Source: Candidatus Mailhella excrementigallinarum (GTDB lineage Bacteria; Desulfobacterota; Desulfovibrionia; Desulfovibrionales; Desulfovibrionaceae). Taken from it: a stretch of DNA of 64,000 nucleotides. Made by a program: the position numbers and the translations under genes. A model generated the notes under the pieces. The model made no database searches, was not told where the DNA came from, and saw only the letters and a program-made list of their open reading frames with translations. The stretch spans positions 62,001-126,000 of the forward strand of contig CALUUZ010000007.1 of NCBI GenBank assembly GCA_944324075.1, written 5' to 3'. The first letter of the stretch is position 1. Each line of letters opens with the position of its first letter. Below are positions 17,702-26,120 of the stretch, one piece after another.

Positions 17702-18801
17702 GCCGTGCCCCCCGGCACAACATGCATGCGGCACTGCCGCAGCAGCATGTCCGCGATCGTCAGGGCCGTCATGGCCTTGAGTACAGGAACCACACGTGGA
17801 ATAGCGCAGATATCGTGCCTCCCTCCAACACGAAACTCCACAGCCTCTCCATGGCGTTTGACACTTTTCTGGGGCAGCGAGATGGAAGGAATGGGCTTGA
17901 CGGCACAATGCAGAATTATCGGAGCCCCTGTGGAAATCCCCCCCAGAATGCCTCCGGCATGGTTGCTTGCCATACGGGGCGGCAGGCCGTCCTCTTCCGG
18001 AGGAAGAAAAGGATCATTATGCTCGCTGCCGCGCATACGCGCCGCTTCGCGCCCGCTCCCTATCTCCACGGACTTGACGGCGCCCACGCTCATTACCGCA
18101 TGGGCGAGGACGGCATCAAGCTTATCGAATACCGGCTCTCCAAGTCCGGCAGGCACCCCCCTGGCCTCCACCCGCACCACCCCGCCCAGGGTATCCCCGG
18201 CGGAGCGCGTTTCAGCCGTGAGGCGTTCCCATACGGGAATGACCTCCTCGCATATTGCAGCGTACGGACGTTCCTCTGCGCCGAACGGTTCGGGAGCGCC
18301 GTATTCCGAAGCGCTCACTCCGCCCAGCTCCACGGCGCATGCCGAGACGCTGATGCCCCGGGCGGCCAGCAATACCTGCGCTATGGCTCCTCCGGCCACG
18401 CGTGCGGCGGTTTCGCGGCCCGAAGAACGCCCTCCTCCCCGGTAGTCCCGCAAACCGTACTTGATGTCATACCCCATATCAGCATGGCCGGGGCGCCATA
18501 TCTCCGCCAGCCCGGCATAATCTCCCGAACGCTGATTTTCGTTGGCAATGTGAAAGGCTATGGGGGTTCCGGTCGTCACTCCGCCAAAAACGCCTGAAAG
18601 CAGGCGCACGGCGTCGGATTCACACCGGGAGGTTCCCGCGATTCCCGCACTGCCGGGCCTGCGTCGATCGAGTTCACGCTGAATGACGGCCTCGTCCAGC
18701 TTCAGTCCGGGGGGACAGCCGTCCACAACGCCGCCGATACCCGCCCCATGGGATTCTCCATAGGTCGTCAACGTAAACACCCTGCCGAAGGAACTGCTCA
18801 T
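17698..18801 (-). CDS. aroC: Chorismate synthase
   Basis: The last shikimate-pathway enzyme: converts EPSP to chorismate with reduced FMN. The 367-residue product opens with the signature GRVFTLTTYGESHGAGIGGVVDG and carries RPGHADMGYDIKYGLRDYRGGGRSSGRE and the C-terminal block EAVEFRVGGRHDICAIPR. Start and stop overlap the neighbours by 4 bp on both sides (aroK before, recD2 after), so the three genes are translationally coupled. Confidence 0.96.
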   Translation of the reverse strand: MSSSFGRVFTLTTYGESHGAGIGGVVDGCPPGLKLDEAVIQRELDRRRPGSAGIAGTSRCESDAVRLLSGVFGGVTTGTPIAFHIANENQRSGDYAGLAEIWRPGHADMGYDIKYGLRDYRGGGRSSGRETAARVAGGAIAQVLLAARGISVSACAVELGGVSASEYGAPEPFGAEERPYAAICEEVIPVWERLTAETRSAGDTLGGVVRVEARGVPAGLGEPVFDKLDAVLAHAVMSVGAVKSVEIGSGREAARMRGSEHNDPFLPPEEDGLPPRMASNHAGGILGGISTGAPIILHCAVKPIPSISLPQKSVKRHGEAVEFRVGGRHDICAIPRVVPVLKAMTALTIADMLLRQCRMHVVPGGTA

Positions 18802-19406
18802 TGAACAACCCTTGCCGCCTCATCCGGCCGCTCGTTTTCCCGGCATTTCCGCACAAATTCCCGGGCAGTTTCTTCCAGCGCGGCGAACACGCGCTCCAGC
18901 GGCTGATTGACGTTCAGCCGGCGATGAGCCGCTTTCTGATACAGTCCATCCCGCTCGCGCAGCAAGGCAACGATTTCCGCCCGCAGAGGATCGCCTCCCA
19001 CAAGTGTTTCAATCCCGGCCTTCAGCGCAGGACGCTGCGCGGCCTTGGGATCGTCGCGCAAACGGCGGGCCAGCAGATCAGCGGGAGCCTGCAGATAGCA
19101 GCAGAGTCCGGTTTCTTTCATGAAACGGCGGTTTTCTTCACGCAGAATCATCCCGCCTCCGGTTGCGACGACAGTATACGGCCGGGCCACGTCATGAAGC
19201 AGAGCCGCTTCCCTTTTGCGAAACCCTCCCCAGCCCTCCTCCTGTACAATTTCACTTACGGTTCTGCCGCAACGGGCACAGAGCATTTCATCCGTATCCG
19301 CAAACAGCCATCCCAGCTTGTCCGCAAGAGCCCGTCCCAGCGTGGTTTTGCCGGAACCTCGCATACCAACGAGGAAAATGACCGGCATATTCCCGACGGC
19401 ATTCAT
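18798..19406 (-). CDS. aroK: Shikimate kinase
   Basis: Phosphorylates shikimate at the 3-hydroxyl. P-loop GMRGSGKTT at about 14-22, DTDEM for shikimate and metal binding at about 36, GFRKREAALL (substrate arginine) and ATGGGMIL are present. The start is uncertain. ATG 19406 is used; ATG 19388 lies 6 codons further in, and GTG 19433 has a GGGATGG-like site. It is first in the minus-strand run and overlaps aroC by 4 bp. Confidence 0.9.
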   Translation of the reverse strand: MNAVGNMPVIFLVGMRGSGKTTLGRALADKLGWLFADTDEMLCARCGRTVSEIVQEEGWGGFRKREAALLHDVARPYTVVATGGGMILREENRRFMKETGLCCYLQAPADLLARRLRDDPKAAQRPALKAGIETLVGGDPLRAEIVALLRERDGLYQKAAHRRLNVNQPLERVFAALEETAREFVRKCRENERPDEAARVVQ

Positions 19407-19591
19407 GTCATGGTCATCAAAAGAAGTGGTCACGATTCCATCCCGCCTGCTGACTGTGAAGCATTCCACAAAGCCTGCAAGCATCCCGCAAAATGAGGCG
19501 CACGCGATACCGACCTCACTCAGGCGGTTTTCCGGCTTCCGTATGGAGCCATAGAGCCGTCATGCCCGGACGGGCGCCGTCGTGCGGACGC

Positions 19592-19621
19592 TTTACAATT
19601 ATCCGAATCTCCTACTATATA
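19592..19621 (+). promoter_or_regulatory. Likely sigma-70 promoter for alaC
   Basis: TTTACA (19592-19597) and TATATA (19616-19621) have an 18-bp spacer. This implies a leader of about 175 nt before the alaC start. Confidence 0.55.
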
Positions 19622-19802
19622 TAACGCACATCTTCAAGGAGAAGAATTTTCCTTTTTCCTCACGCATCGACGTTGCCCGCCGCTGCCGGAGAGAACCCCG
19701 CAAGGGACGCTTCTTTGAAGCAGGGAATATTCCCTGGTGCCTGATTCATGCCGTTTTGCGCGGCGTCTTCCCCTTGCCGACCTTTCAGCCATCGAGTTCG
19801 CC

Positions 19803-20975
19803 ATGAAAGAATTTCCTCGTATGCTTCGTCTTCCTCCCTATGCTTTCAATGTTGTGGGAGATTTGAGACGTGACCTGCGTCATCAGAACATTGATGTCAT
19901 CGATATGGCCATGGGCAATCCTGATCAGCCTACACCGCAGCACATTGTCGACAAACTCGTTGAGGCGGCGCAAAAGCCTGTCAACCACCGTTACTCCGTT
20001 TCCCGCGGCATTCCAAATCTGCGCCGCGCAATCTGTGACTGGTACAAAAGACGTTATAATGTGGATATTGATCCCGAGTCGGAGTCCATTGTCACCATGG
20101 GCGCGAAGGAAGGCCTCGCCCATCTTTGTCTGGCCATGCTGGAACCCGGCGACGTGGTCTTCGCGCCCGATCCCACCTACCCCATCCATGTATATGCTCC
20201 GGTCATCTGCGGGGCGGACGTGCGTCGCATTCCCATCGGCCCCGGTCGGGACTTCTTTGAAGATCTGCTGCATGCCTACAAGCAGACCTGGCCCCGCCCC
20301 AAGCTGCTGATCATCAGCTTTCCCCATAATCCTACGACCCAGCTCGCAACGGTCGAATTCTTTCAGAAGGTAGTAGACTTTGCCAGAGAATATGAAATCC
20401 GCGTCATTCATGACATGGCCTACGCTGATCTCGTATTCGACGGCTATCAGGCGCCGAGCTTCATGCAGGCCAAAGGGGCCAAGGATGTCGGTGTTGAATT
20501 TTATTCCATGACCAAGGGCTATTCCATGGCCGGCTGGCGTGTCGGGTTCTGTGTGGGCAACCCTGAAATGGTACACGCGCTTACCCGCATCAAGAGCTAT
20601 CTTGATTACGGTATCTTCCAGCCCATTCAAATTGCCGCAACCATAGGTCTCAACGGTCCGGAAGACCCCGTGCATGAAATCTGTGAAGTCTACCGTAAGA
20701 GGCGCGATACTCTGTGCGAAGGACTTAATCGCATCGGCTGGGAAATTGAACCTCCCAAGGCGACGATGTTCTGCTGGGGACGCATCCCGGAACCGTTCCG
20801 CGCCATGGGGTCGATGGAATTCTCAAAGCGCCTCATCACGGAAGGGCATGTCGCCGTCCAGCCCGGCATAGGTTTCGGGAACTATGGAGATGAGTATGTC
20901 CGCTTCGCGCTCATTGAAAATGAGCAGCGTACCCGCCAGGCCATCAAGGGCATAAAGAAAGTAATTTCCGGTTGA
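19803..20975 (+). CDS. alaC: Alanine-synthesising class I aminotransferase AlaC
   Basis: A PLP-dependent transaminase of 390 residues that most likely makes alanine from pyruvate and glutamate. The PLP lysine is K238 in [16 protein letters not shown]176 in PHNPT, D204 in IHDMAYADL and R246 complete the cofactor and substrate set. The N-terminus ([14 protein letters not shown]) is typical of AlaC/YfdZ. ATG 19803 matches family starts; an in-frame extension to 19737 lacks support. hom follows 137 bp downstream, a pairing I associate with Desulfovibrio. Confidence 0.88.
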   Translation: MKEFPRMLRLPPYAFNVVGDLRRDLRHQNIDVIDMAMGNPDQPTPQHIVDKLVEAAQKPVNHRYSVSRGIPNLRRAICDWYKRRYNVDIDPESESIVTMGAKEGLAHLCLAMLEPGDVVFAPDPTYPIHVYAPVICGADVRRIPIGPGRDFFEDLLHAYKQTWPRPKLLIISFPHNPTTQLATVEFFQKVVDFAREYEIRVIHDMAYADLVFDGYQAPSFMQAKGAKDVGVEFYSMTKGYSMAGWRVGFCVGNPEMVHALTRIKSYLDYGIFQPIQIAATIGLNGPEDPVHEICEVYRKRRDTLCEGLNRIGWEIEPPKATMFCWGRIPEPFRAMGSMEFSKRLITEGHVAVQPGIGFGNYGDEYVRFALIENEQRTRQAIKGIKKVISG

Positions 20976-21112
20976 GACGGGGGGCCGTCCGTCTGCTGCG
21001 GACGGCATGCCCGAAAATCCATGCGACCCGATCCGGCGGATCGGGTTGAAGTTGTCTGAACATCCGCAAGTTGACGCGGATATCCTTTACGCTCTCCCCT
21101 TTTGGAGGTTTC

Positions 21113-22468
21113 ATGTCCCAGCAGGAGCAGCTCGTCATCGGTCTGGCCGGTCTCGGAACAGTCGGCAGCGGTCTAGTGGAAATGTTGCGCGAAAACGAGG
21201 CTGATATCCTGAGACGGACAGGCCGCCGCATTCGCGTCAAAACTGTCGCCGTCCGCAGCCTCGACAGGGCGCGAGTCCTGCCTGAGGGCGCAACGCTGAC
21301 AGACGACCCGATGTCTCTTGCCAGGGATCCTGAAATTGATGTGGTTGTGGAACTTATGGGCGGCAAGGATACTGCGCGCCTTCTGATCCGGGAGGCCCTG
21401 CGCGGCGGCAAGCATGTGGTCACGGCGAACAAGGCTCTCCTTGCCGAACATGGCGAAGAGCTGTTCGTCCTTGCGGCGGACTGCAACCGCTTTCTGGGAT
21501 ATGAAGCCAGCGTGGCCGGAGCGGTTCCCATTGTGCAGACATTGAAGGAAAGCCTTGCCGGCAACCATATCAGTTCGGTAATGGGTATTCTCAACGGTAC
21601 AGGCAACTATATCCTGTCCGAGATGACCAGCCATGGGCTGGACTTTGCCACCGCGCTTTCCCAAGCTCAGAAGCAGGGACTGGCCGAGGCCGATCCCACG
21701 CTTGACATTGATGGCATCGATGCCGCCCACAAACTGATCCTTCTCATCCACTTGGCCTGGGGCCGTCATTACCCCTTCTCCAGCCTTTCCGTACAGGGTA
21801 TTCGCGGGATTCGCCGCATGGATATCGAGTTTGCCCGTGAATTCGGTTACCGCATCAAGCTGATTGGACAAGCCAAGGAAGTGGACGGCAGGATAGAAGC
21901 CGGAATCTACCCCGCACTTATTCACCATACCATGTTGATTGCCCGGGTCGGAGGCGCATACAATGCCGTGCGAGTGGAAGGCAATGCCCTGGGTTCCCTG
22001 TTCCTGCACGGTCTGGGGGCGGGCAGCCGTCCGACGGCCAGCGCTGTACTTGGAGATCTGCTGTGTATCGCACGCGGAGCGGAAATCAATAATACAGGGT
22101 ACAGGCAGGCTGTGTTTCCTCCTGCACGGATACTTCCCGCAGAGGATGCCATGACTCCCTGGTATGTCCGTCTTATGGTCAAGGACATATCCGGTGTTCT
22201 TCGCGATATAGCGGGAGCCATGGCTGAAGAGAATGTCAGCATGGCGCAGGTCATTCAGAAGGCGGAATGCCCTGACGGGGTGCCTATTGTATTCATGACC
22301 CATGCTACCACAGGCCGCGCTATCCATGCAGCTGCCCGCAAACTGGAAGAGGCTGGCCTGCTGTTGGAACAGGCCACATGTTACCGGGTTTTTGCGCGGG
22401 ACACCAAGGGAAATGACAATTTCTCCGGATCAGGCGGACGGGAGCCTATCCCCGAGGCTGACTTGTAA
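21113..22468 (+). CDS. hom: Homoserine dehydrogenase
   Basis: Reduces aspartate semialdehyde to homoserine on the way to threonine and methionine. The 450-residue product has the NAD(P) Rossmann motif GLAGLGTVGSG near residue 10 and the catalytic region ILNGTGNYILSEM and EADPTLDIDGIDAAHKL. A C-terminal ACT domain (VKDISGVLRDIAGAMAEENVSMAQVIQ) suggests threonine feedback. ATG 21113 has TTTGGAGG 6 bp upstream. Confidence 0.95.
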   Translation: MSQQEQLVIGLAGLGTVGSGLVEMLRENEADILRRTGRRIRVKTVAVRSLDRARVLPEGATLTDDPMSLARDPEIDVVVELMGGKDTARLLIREALRGGKHVVTANKALLAEHGEELFVLAADCNRFLGYEASVAGAVPIVQTLKESLAGNHISSVMGILNGTGNYILSEMTSHGLDFATALSQAQKQGLAEADPTLDIDGIDAAHKLILLIHLAWGRHYPFSSLSVQGIRGIRRMDIEFAREFGYRIKLIGQAKEVDGRIEAGIYPALIHHTMLIARVGGAYNAVRVEGNALGSLFLHGLGAGSRPTASAVLGDLLCIARGAEINNTGYRQAVFPPARILPAEDAMTPWYVRLMVKDISGVLRDIAGAMAEENVSMAQVIQKAECPDGVPIVFMTHATTGRAIHAAARKLEEAGLLLEQATCYRVFARDTKGNDNFSGSGGREPIPEADL

Positions 22469-22549
22469 TCCCTGCAATGATGGCCCCCCTTTTCACCCCG
22501 AGGCTGTTCAGATTTTCTGGTATGCGCATGGCAACGCTCCGGAGGGAAT

Positions 22550-23065
22550 ATGCTTGAACTTCTGCGGGAACGCCGCAGCATACGAAAATTTACAAGTGAG
22601 CCGGTTGCCCCTGAAGACATAAGAAAACTGCTGGGAGCAGCCCTGCTGGCGCCGGCTGGCATGGGGAAAAAGCCTCTGGAATTCATTGTCATCCGTGATC
22701 GGGAAACAATTACCCATCTGCAGTTTCTGAAGGCACACGGCACAGCGCCTCTGGCAAGCGCCCCTCTTGCCATTGTGGTCATTGCTGATACGAGGAAAAC
22801 AGACACATGGGTGGAGGACGCGTCTATTGCCGCTATTCTGATACAGTTGGAAGCCGTCAGACTCGGTCTTGGTTCCACCTGGATACAGATTCGTCTGAGA
22901 GAAGGCGGGGAAGGATCAAGTGAAGACGCTTTTCGTAAAAAGCTGGGCATCCCTGACGGATACGGTGTGCTGAATGTCATCGCCGTTGGACATGGCGCCG
23001 AAGAAAAGTCCCCGCACACGGATGCGGACATGGATTTCAGCAAAGTCCATTATGAACGCTTTTAA
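22550..23065 (+). CDS. Nitroreductase-family flavoprotein
   Basis: A 171-residue FMN-binding NAD(P)H-dependent oxidoreductase. The family N-terminus LRERRSIRKFTSEPV, the AALLAPAGMGKKP loop and the late VIAVGHG block are present. GGAGGGA precedes the ATG. It is translationally coupled (TAATG) to a second nitroreductase that carries a ferredoxin domain. The pair may form an electron-transfer unit in which the second protein feeds electrons; this is inference. The natural substrate is unknown. Confidence 0.88.
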   Translation: MLELLRERRSIRKFTSEPVAPEDIRKLLGAALLAPAGMGKKPLEFIVIRDRETITHLQFLKAHGTAPLASAPLAIVVIADTRKTDTWVEDASIAAILIQLEAVRLGLGSTWIQIRLREGGEGSSEDAFRKKLGIPDGYGVLNVIAVGHGAEEKSPHTDADMDFSKVHYERF

Positions 23066-23865
23066 TGCAAGTTCCGGTTGAATCGAACATGCTTCATATT
23101 GATAGGGAATCCTGCCGGGGAGATGCGCTGTGCGTCAATATCTGTCCCGTATCCTGTCTGCGTATGCGTGATGGAAAAGCTGCGCCAGTTCCTCTGGCCG
23201 ACAGAATTTGTCTCGGCTGCGGCCAGTGCATGGCTGTATGCCCGGAACATGCGATTTCCTCCGGTGAATCAGGAGAGGAGCAGATTTCGCCTCTGCCTGC
23301 CATACCTGACTTCGCGGCCTGTTCGGCTCTGATTCGCAGCCGTCGTTCGGTCCGACATTACAAGAAGACCCCCATCCCGCGTGAAATCCTGTCTGCAGCG
23401 CTGGATACCGCGTGTTATGCTCCGACCGGAAAAAACCGTCAGGACGTAAAATGGATTATACTTGACAATGCATCCCGCGTACGCGAACTCAGCGCTATGG
23501 TCATCAACGCCATGCGCTCCATGCCGCACATGGCTCGTCTTGTTGCCGCCTTTGACAAGGGGGAGGATCCTGTCCTCCGGAATGCTCCCTGTGCGATATT
23601 CGCCCATGCGGCAAGCGCTTACGCTCTGTGCCGGACAGACTGCGCCCTTGCCGTCGGATATCTGGATCTGGTCCTGCACAGTCAGGGAATTGGCTCCTGC
23701 TGGGCCGGTTTTGTTCTGGGCGTCGCTTCCTCCAGTCCGGAAATCAGAAAGTTCTTTAAACTGGATGACAACAGAGCCATTCATGCAGGGATTATGTGCG
23801 GCTACCCGGCAGTGCACTACCGTTCCGTTCCCCCGCGCAAAAAACCGGATATTCTCTGGCTGTAA
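23065..23865 (+). CDS. Ferredoxin-nitroreductase fusion protein
   Basis: A 266-residue protein with two domains. The first 75 residues hold two 4Fe-4S motifs: C-x4-C-x2-C-x3-C in CRGDALCVNICPVSC, and CLGCGQCMAVCP. From about residue 85 a nitroreductase domain starts with LIRSRRSVRHYKKTPIP and APTGKNRQ. Such proteins reduce organic substrates using electrons from low-potential donors. ATG 23065 overlaps the previous stop; ATG 23089 (just before the first cluster) is an alternative start. Confidence 0.88.
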   Translation: MQVPVESNMLHIDRESCRGDALCVNICPVSCLRMRDGKAAPVPLADRICLGCGQCMAVCPEHAISSGESGEEQISPLPAIPDFAACSALIRSRRSVRHYKKTPIPREILSAALDTACYAPTGKNRQDVKWIILDNASRVRELSAMVINAMRSMPHMARLVAAFDKGEDPVLRNAPCAIFAHAASAYALCRTDCALAVGYLDLVLHSQGIGSCWAGFVLGVASSSPEIRKFFKLDDNRAIHAGIMCGYPAVHYRSVPPRKKPDILWL

Positions 23866-23877
23866 CGGGCAAGGAGA

Positions 23878-24792
23878 TTATTTGTCTGGCCAGGCCAGGC
23901 ATACCCATTCATCCTGCGGACAAAGGCTTCCATCCGCTGAACACCGGGTGGGATCGCTTGCGGCGGAAATCCGCGTCAGGACAAAGGGACTTCCCAGACG
24001 AGCCGTCAGTTCCTCATACGCCTGTTCAAGAGCTTCCCGTTGAAGAGTCAGAAAACCGGAAAGAATCAGAGCGCCGCCATCCCGTACCAGCGGCATGATA
24101 TCATGCGCCATCTCCCGCAGAGGGCCTGCAAGAATATTGGCAATGACCAGATCATACTGTCTTCCTTGCACGGTATCCACACTGCCCTGACGCACCTCGA
24201 ACTTTTCCGGGACTCCATTGAGCAGACGATTCTCTTCCGCATTTGCGACGGCTACCGGATCAATATCCACTCCCAGTCCGCTCATTCCGAGTTTTGTGCA
24301 GGCGATACCGAGAATTCCCGTACCAGTACCGAGATCCAGAAAAGTTCCGGCTGCGGGGATTTTTCCTTCCCGACGCAGACGGCTGATGGCTTCCAGACAA
24401 AGCGTCGTTGTAGGATGATGCCCGGTACCAAAAGCCGATTTCGGCTCAATAAGCAGGGCAAGGGGATTTCCGCCCCTTTCTTCCGCACGCCATGGCGGCA
24501 GAATCAGAAAATCCCCCGCTGCGACTGGAGTGAAAAACTCCTTCCAGGCTGCCACCCAGTCACATTCTTCCACTTCATCATGTATCAGCCGGGTTTGTGG
24601 AAGAAGCTCCTCCAGGCACTTCACCAGTTCCCCGAGTACATCTTTCCGGGGGCAATGCACACGAATGCGGGTTTCTCCGGTGGGCAGACTTTCTTCCTCC
24701 CATCCAAAACTGATATGCCTGGCTACCAGCGCCTGGGCAAGAGGGTAATCCTCATCGGGCGCGATAATGTCAAGACGATGCAGAAAGGACAT
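23878..24792 (-). CDS. prmA: Ribosomal protein L11 methyltransferase PrmA
   Basis: Trimethylates ribosomal protein L11. The 304-residue product has an N-terminal substrate-binding domain, then FGTGHHPTTTLCLE, the SAM motif DLGTGTGILGIACTKLG and the NPPF-like equivalent VIANILAGPL. GGGAG lies 7 bp before the ATG. It is downstream of glnQ on the same strand with a 24-bp gap and ends 12 bp from the convergent ferredoxin-nitroreductase gene. Confidence 0.93.
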   Translation of the reverse strand: MSFLHRLDIIAPDEDYPLAQALVARHISFGWEEESLPTGETRIRVHCPRKDVLGELVKCLEELLPQTRLIHDEVEECDWVAAWKEFFTPVAAGDFLILPPWRAEERGGNPLALLIEPKSAFGTGHHPTTTLCLEAISRLRREGKIPAAGTFLDLGTGTGILGIACTKLGMSGLGVDIDPVAVANAEENRLLNGVPEKFEVRQGSVDTVQGRQYDLVIANILAGPLREMAHDIMPLVRDGGALILSGFLTLQREALEQAYEELTARLGSPFVLTRISAASDPTRCSADGSLCPQDEWVCLAWPDK

Positions 24793-24816
24793 GGCGGACT
24801 CCCGGCTTGAAAAGGG

Positions 24817-25545
24817 TTACAGAATTTCCCTGAGGAAGGAACGCGTGCGCTCGTGCTGAGGACTGGTAAAAAAAACATCAGGTGCGGCTTCTTCCAGAAT
24901 CACACCGTGATCTATAAATATGACGCGATCTGCGACTTCCCGTGCAAAACCCATTTCATGCGTGACACACAGCATGGTCATACCATCCCGTGCAAGATCC
25001 TTCATGACGTTCAGAACCTCATTGATCATTTCCGGATCAAGAGCCGAGGTAGGTTCATCAAACAGCATGACCTTGGGCTGCATGGCCAGAGCGCGGGCGA
25101 TAGCCACACGCTGCTGCTGACCGCCTGAAAGTTCCACGGGATACTTGAGTGCCTGGCTCTCAATACCTACACGGGCCAGAAGATCCCGGGCCAGACTGAT
25201 GGCCTCCCCCTTCGGCATGTTGCGAACTTTTGTCGGAGCCAGCGTCACATTATCAAGAACGGTGAGGTGAGGATAGAGGTTGAACTGCTGAAAAACCATG
25301 CCGACTTCCGTGCGCAGGTCATTGAGTTTAAGGTTCTTGTCATAGATGCTCACGCCTTCCAGAAAGATATCCCCGCGCTGGATGGGTTCAAGCCGGTTCA
25401 GACATCTGATGAACGTGCTTTTTCCGGAACCTGACGGCCCGCAGATGACAAGAACCTCTCCCTTTTCCACCTTTTCGGAAATGCCATTCAGCACATGGAA
25501 CTCTCCATACCACTTGTGGACATCCTGAAACTCAATCATTGCCAT
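24817..25545 (-). CDS. glnQ: Polar amino-acid ABC transporter ATP-binding protein (GlnQ type)
   Basis: The 242-residue ATPase of a glutamine/polar amino-acid importer. Walker [10 protein letters not shown], signature [15 protein letters not shown], Walker [16 protein letters not shown] and the H-loop [15 protein letters not shown] are intact. GGAGGTC precedes the ATG. No permease or binding-protein gene is present in this window: prmA follows and an intergenic repeat lies upstream. It must therefore partner with a permease encoded elsewhere (inference). Confidence 0.92.
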   Translation of the reverse strand: MAMIEFQDVHKWYGEFHVLNGISEKVEKGEVLVICGPSGSGKSTFIRCLNRLEPIQRGDIFLEGVSIYDKNLKLNDLRTEVGMVFQQFNLYPHLTVLDNVTLAPTKVRNMPKGEAISLARDLLARVGIESQALKYPVELSGGQQQRVAIARALAMQPKVMLFDEPTSALDPEMINEVLNVMKDLARDGMTMLCVTHEMGFAREVADRVIFIDHGVILEEAAPDVFFTSPQHERTRSFLREIL

Positions 25546-25602
25546 GCGGCGACCTCCGTGCCGCCCTCCGCACGGGCGCGGGCGGGTAAAATCAATCCGC
25601 CT

Positions 25603-25632
25603 AAACTAGAAGGCAAGGCCAAGAAGTGTCAA
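25603..25632 (-). promoter_or_regulatory. Likely sigma-70 promoter for glnQ-prmA
   Basis: Read on the minus strand, TTGACA (25632-25627) and TAGTTT (25608-25603) have an 18-bp spacer, about 60 bp before the glnQ start. Confidence 0.6.
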
Positions 25633-25714
25633 GGCGTACGGATTTCCTGTTCTGCCCTCCTGCCCGATGCCGCCGTGCCGGACATGCAGTGACGGTAGAG
25701 AATGGAGCTGTTCA

Positions 25715-25990
25715 GGATAGTGTTGAAACTATCCTTGACCGCCGGAGGCGCGAGCGCAGGGCAATGCGACATGGAGGGGGCACGGAGTGCGAGCGCGGCG
25801 TTTTCCGCGCAAAACGCAAGAGAGAGTCGGGTGTCATCAGGAGGTCGCGGAGCGGGGGCTTCGGGCGGCGCAGCCGCACGAAGGCACAAGCGAGCCGGCC
25901 GTGGATACCTGTTGCCTCTCGTCCGTGTGGAACACGGGCTGTCTTTGCGGCAATGAATATTGCGGCCTGTGCCGGGGCAAAGCCCAGGGA
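25715..25990. repeat. Dispersed intergenic repeat family A, copy 2 (long)
   Basis: The copy opens with an inverted repeat GGATAGT/ACTATCC (25715-25734). Next come TATCCTTGACCGCCGGAGGC shared with copy 1, GCACGGAGTGCGAGCGCGG and a GCGCGG-CGTTTT-CCGCGC hairpin. A distal block GTCCGTGTGGA...CTGTCTTTGCGGCAA is shared with copy 3 and ends in the hairpin GCAAT-GAAT-ATTGC. It fills most of the otherwise gene-free stretch 25546-26120. Confidence 0.8.
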
Positions 25991-26050
25991 ATTCATCCGG
26001 CGTCGTTCTGTGGCATGCAGGAATCAGTAACCGTGCATTTTTTTCAACCT

Positions 26051-26074
26051 GTTCTGTCAAACTATTGACAGAAC
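26051..26074. promoter_or_regulatory. 10-bp palindromic operator candidate upstream of the sigma-54 activator gene
   Basis: GTTCTGTCAA (26051-26060) and TTGACAGAAC (26065-26074) are exact inverted complements around ACTA. The right arm contains a perfect -35 hexamer. It lies 46 bp before the preferred start at 26121. It could be a repressor or autoregulatory site, or a small terminator. Confidence 0.6.
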
Positions 26075-26120
26075 GGATAACATGGAAGAAACTCCCACCC
26101 AGCATATGTCGGGAGGATGC

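Noticed and set aside
25787-26068. A 93-codon frame in the glnQ to sigma-54 activator gap
   Set aside because: It lies wholly in repeat copy 2, lacks a ribosome site, and the hairpin structure explains the conserved bases.
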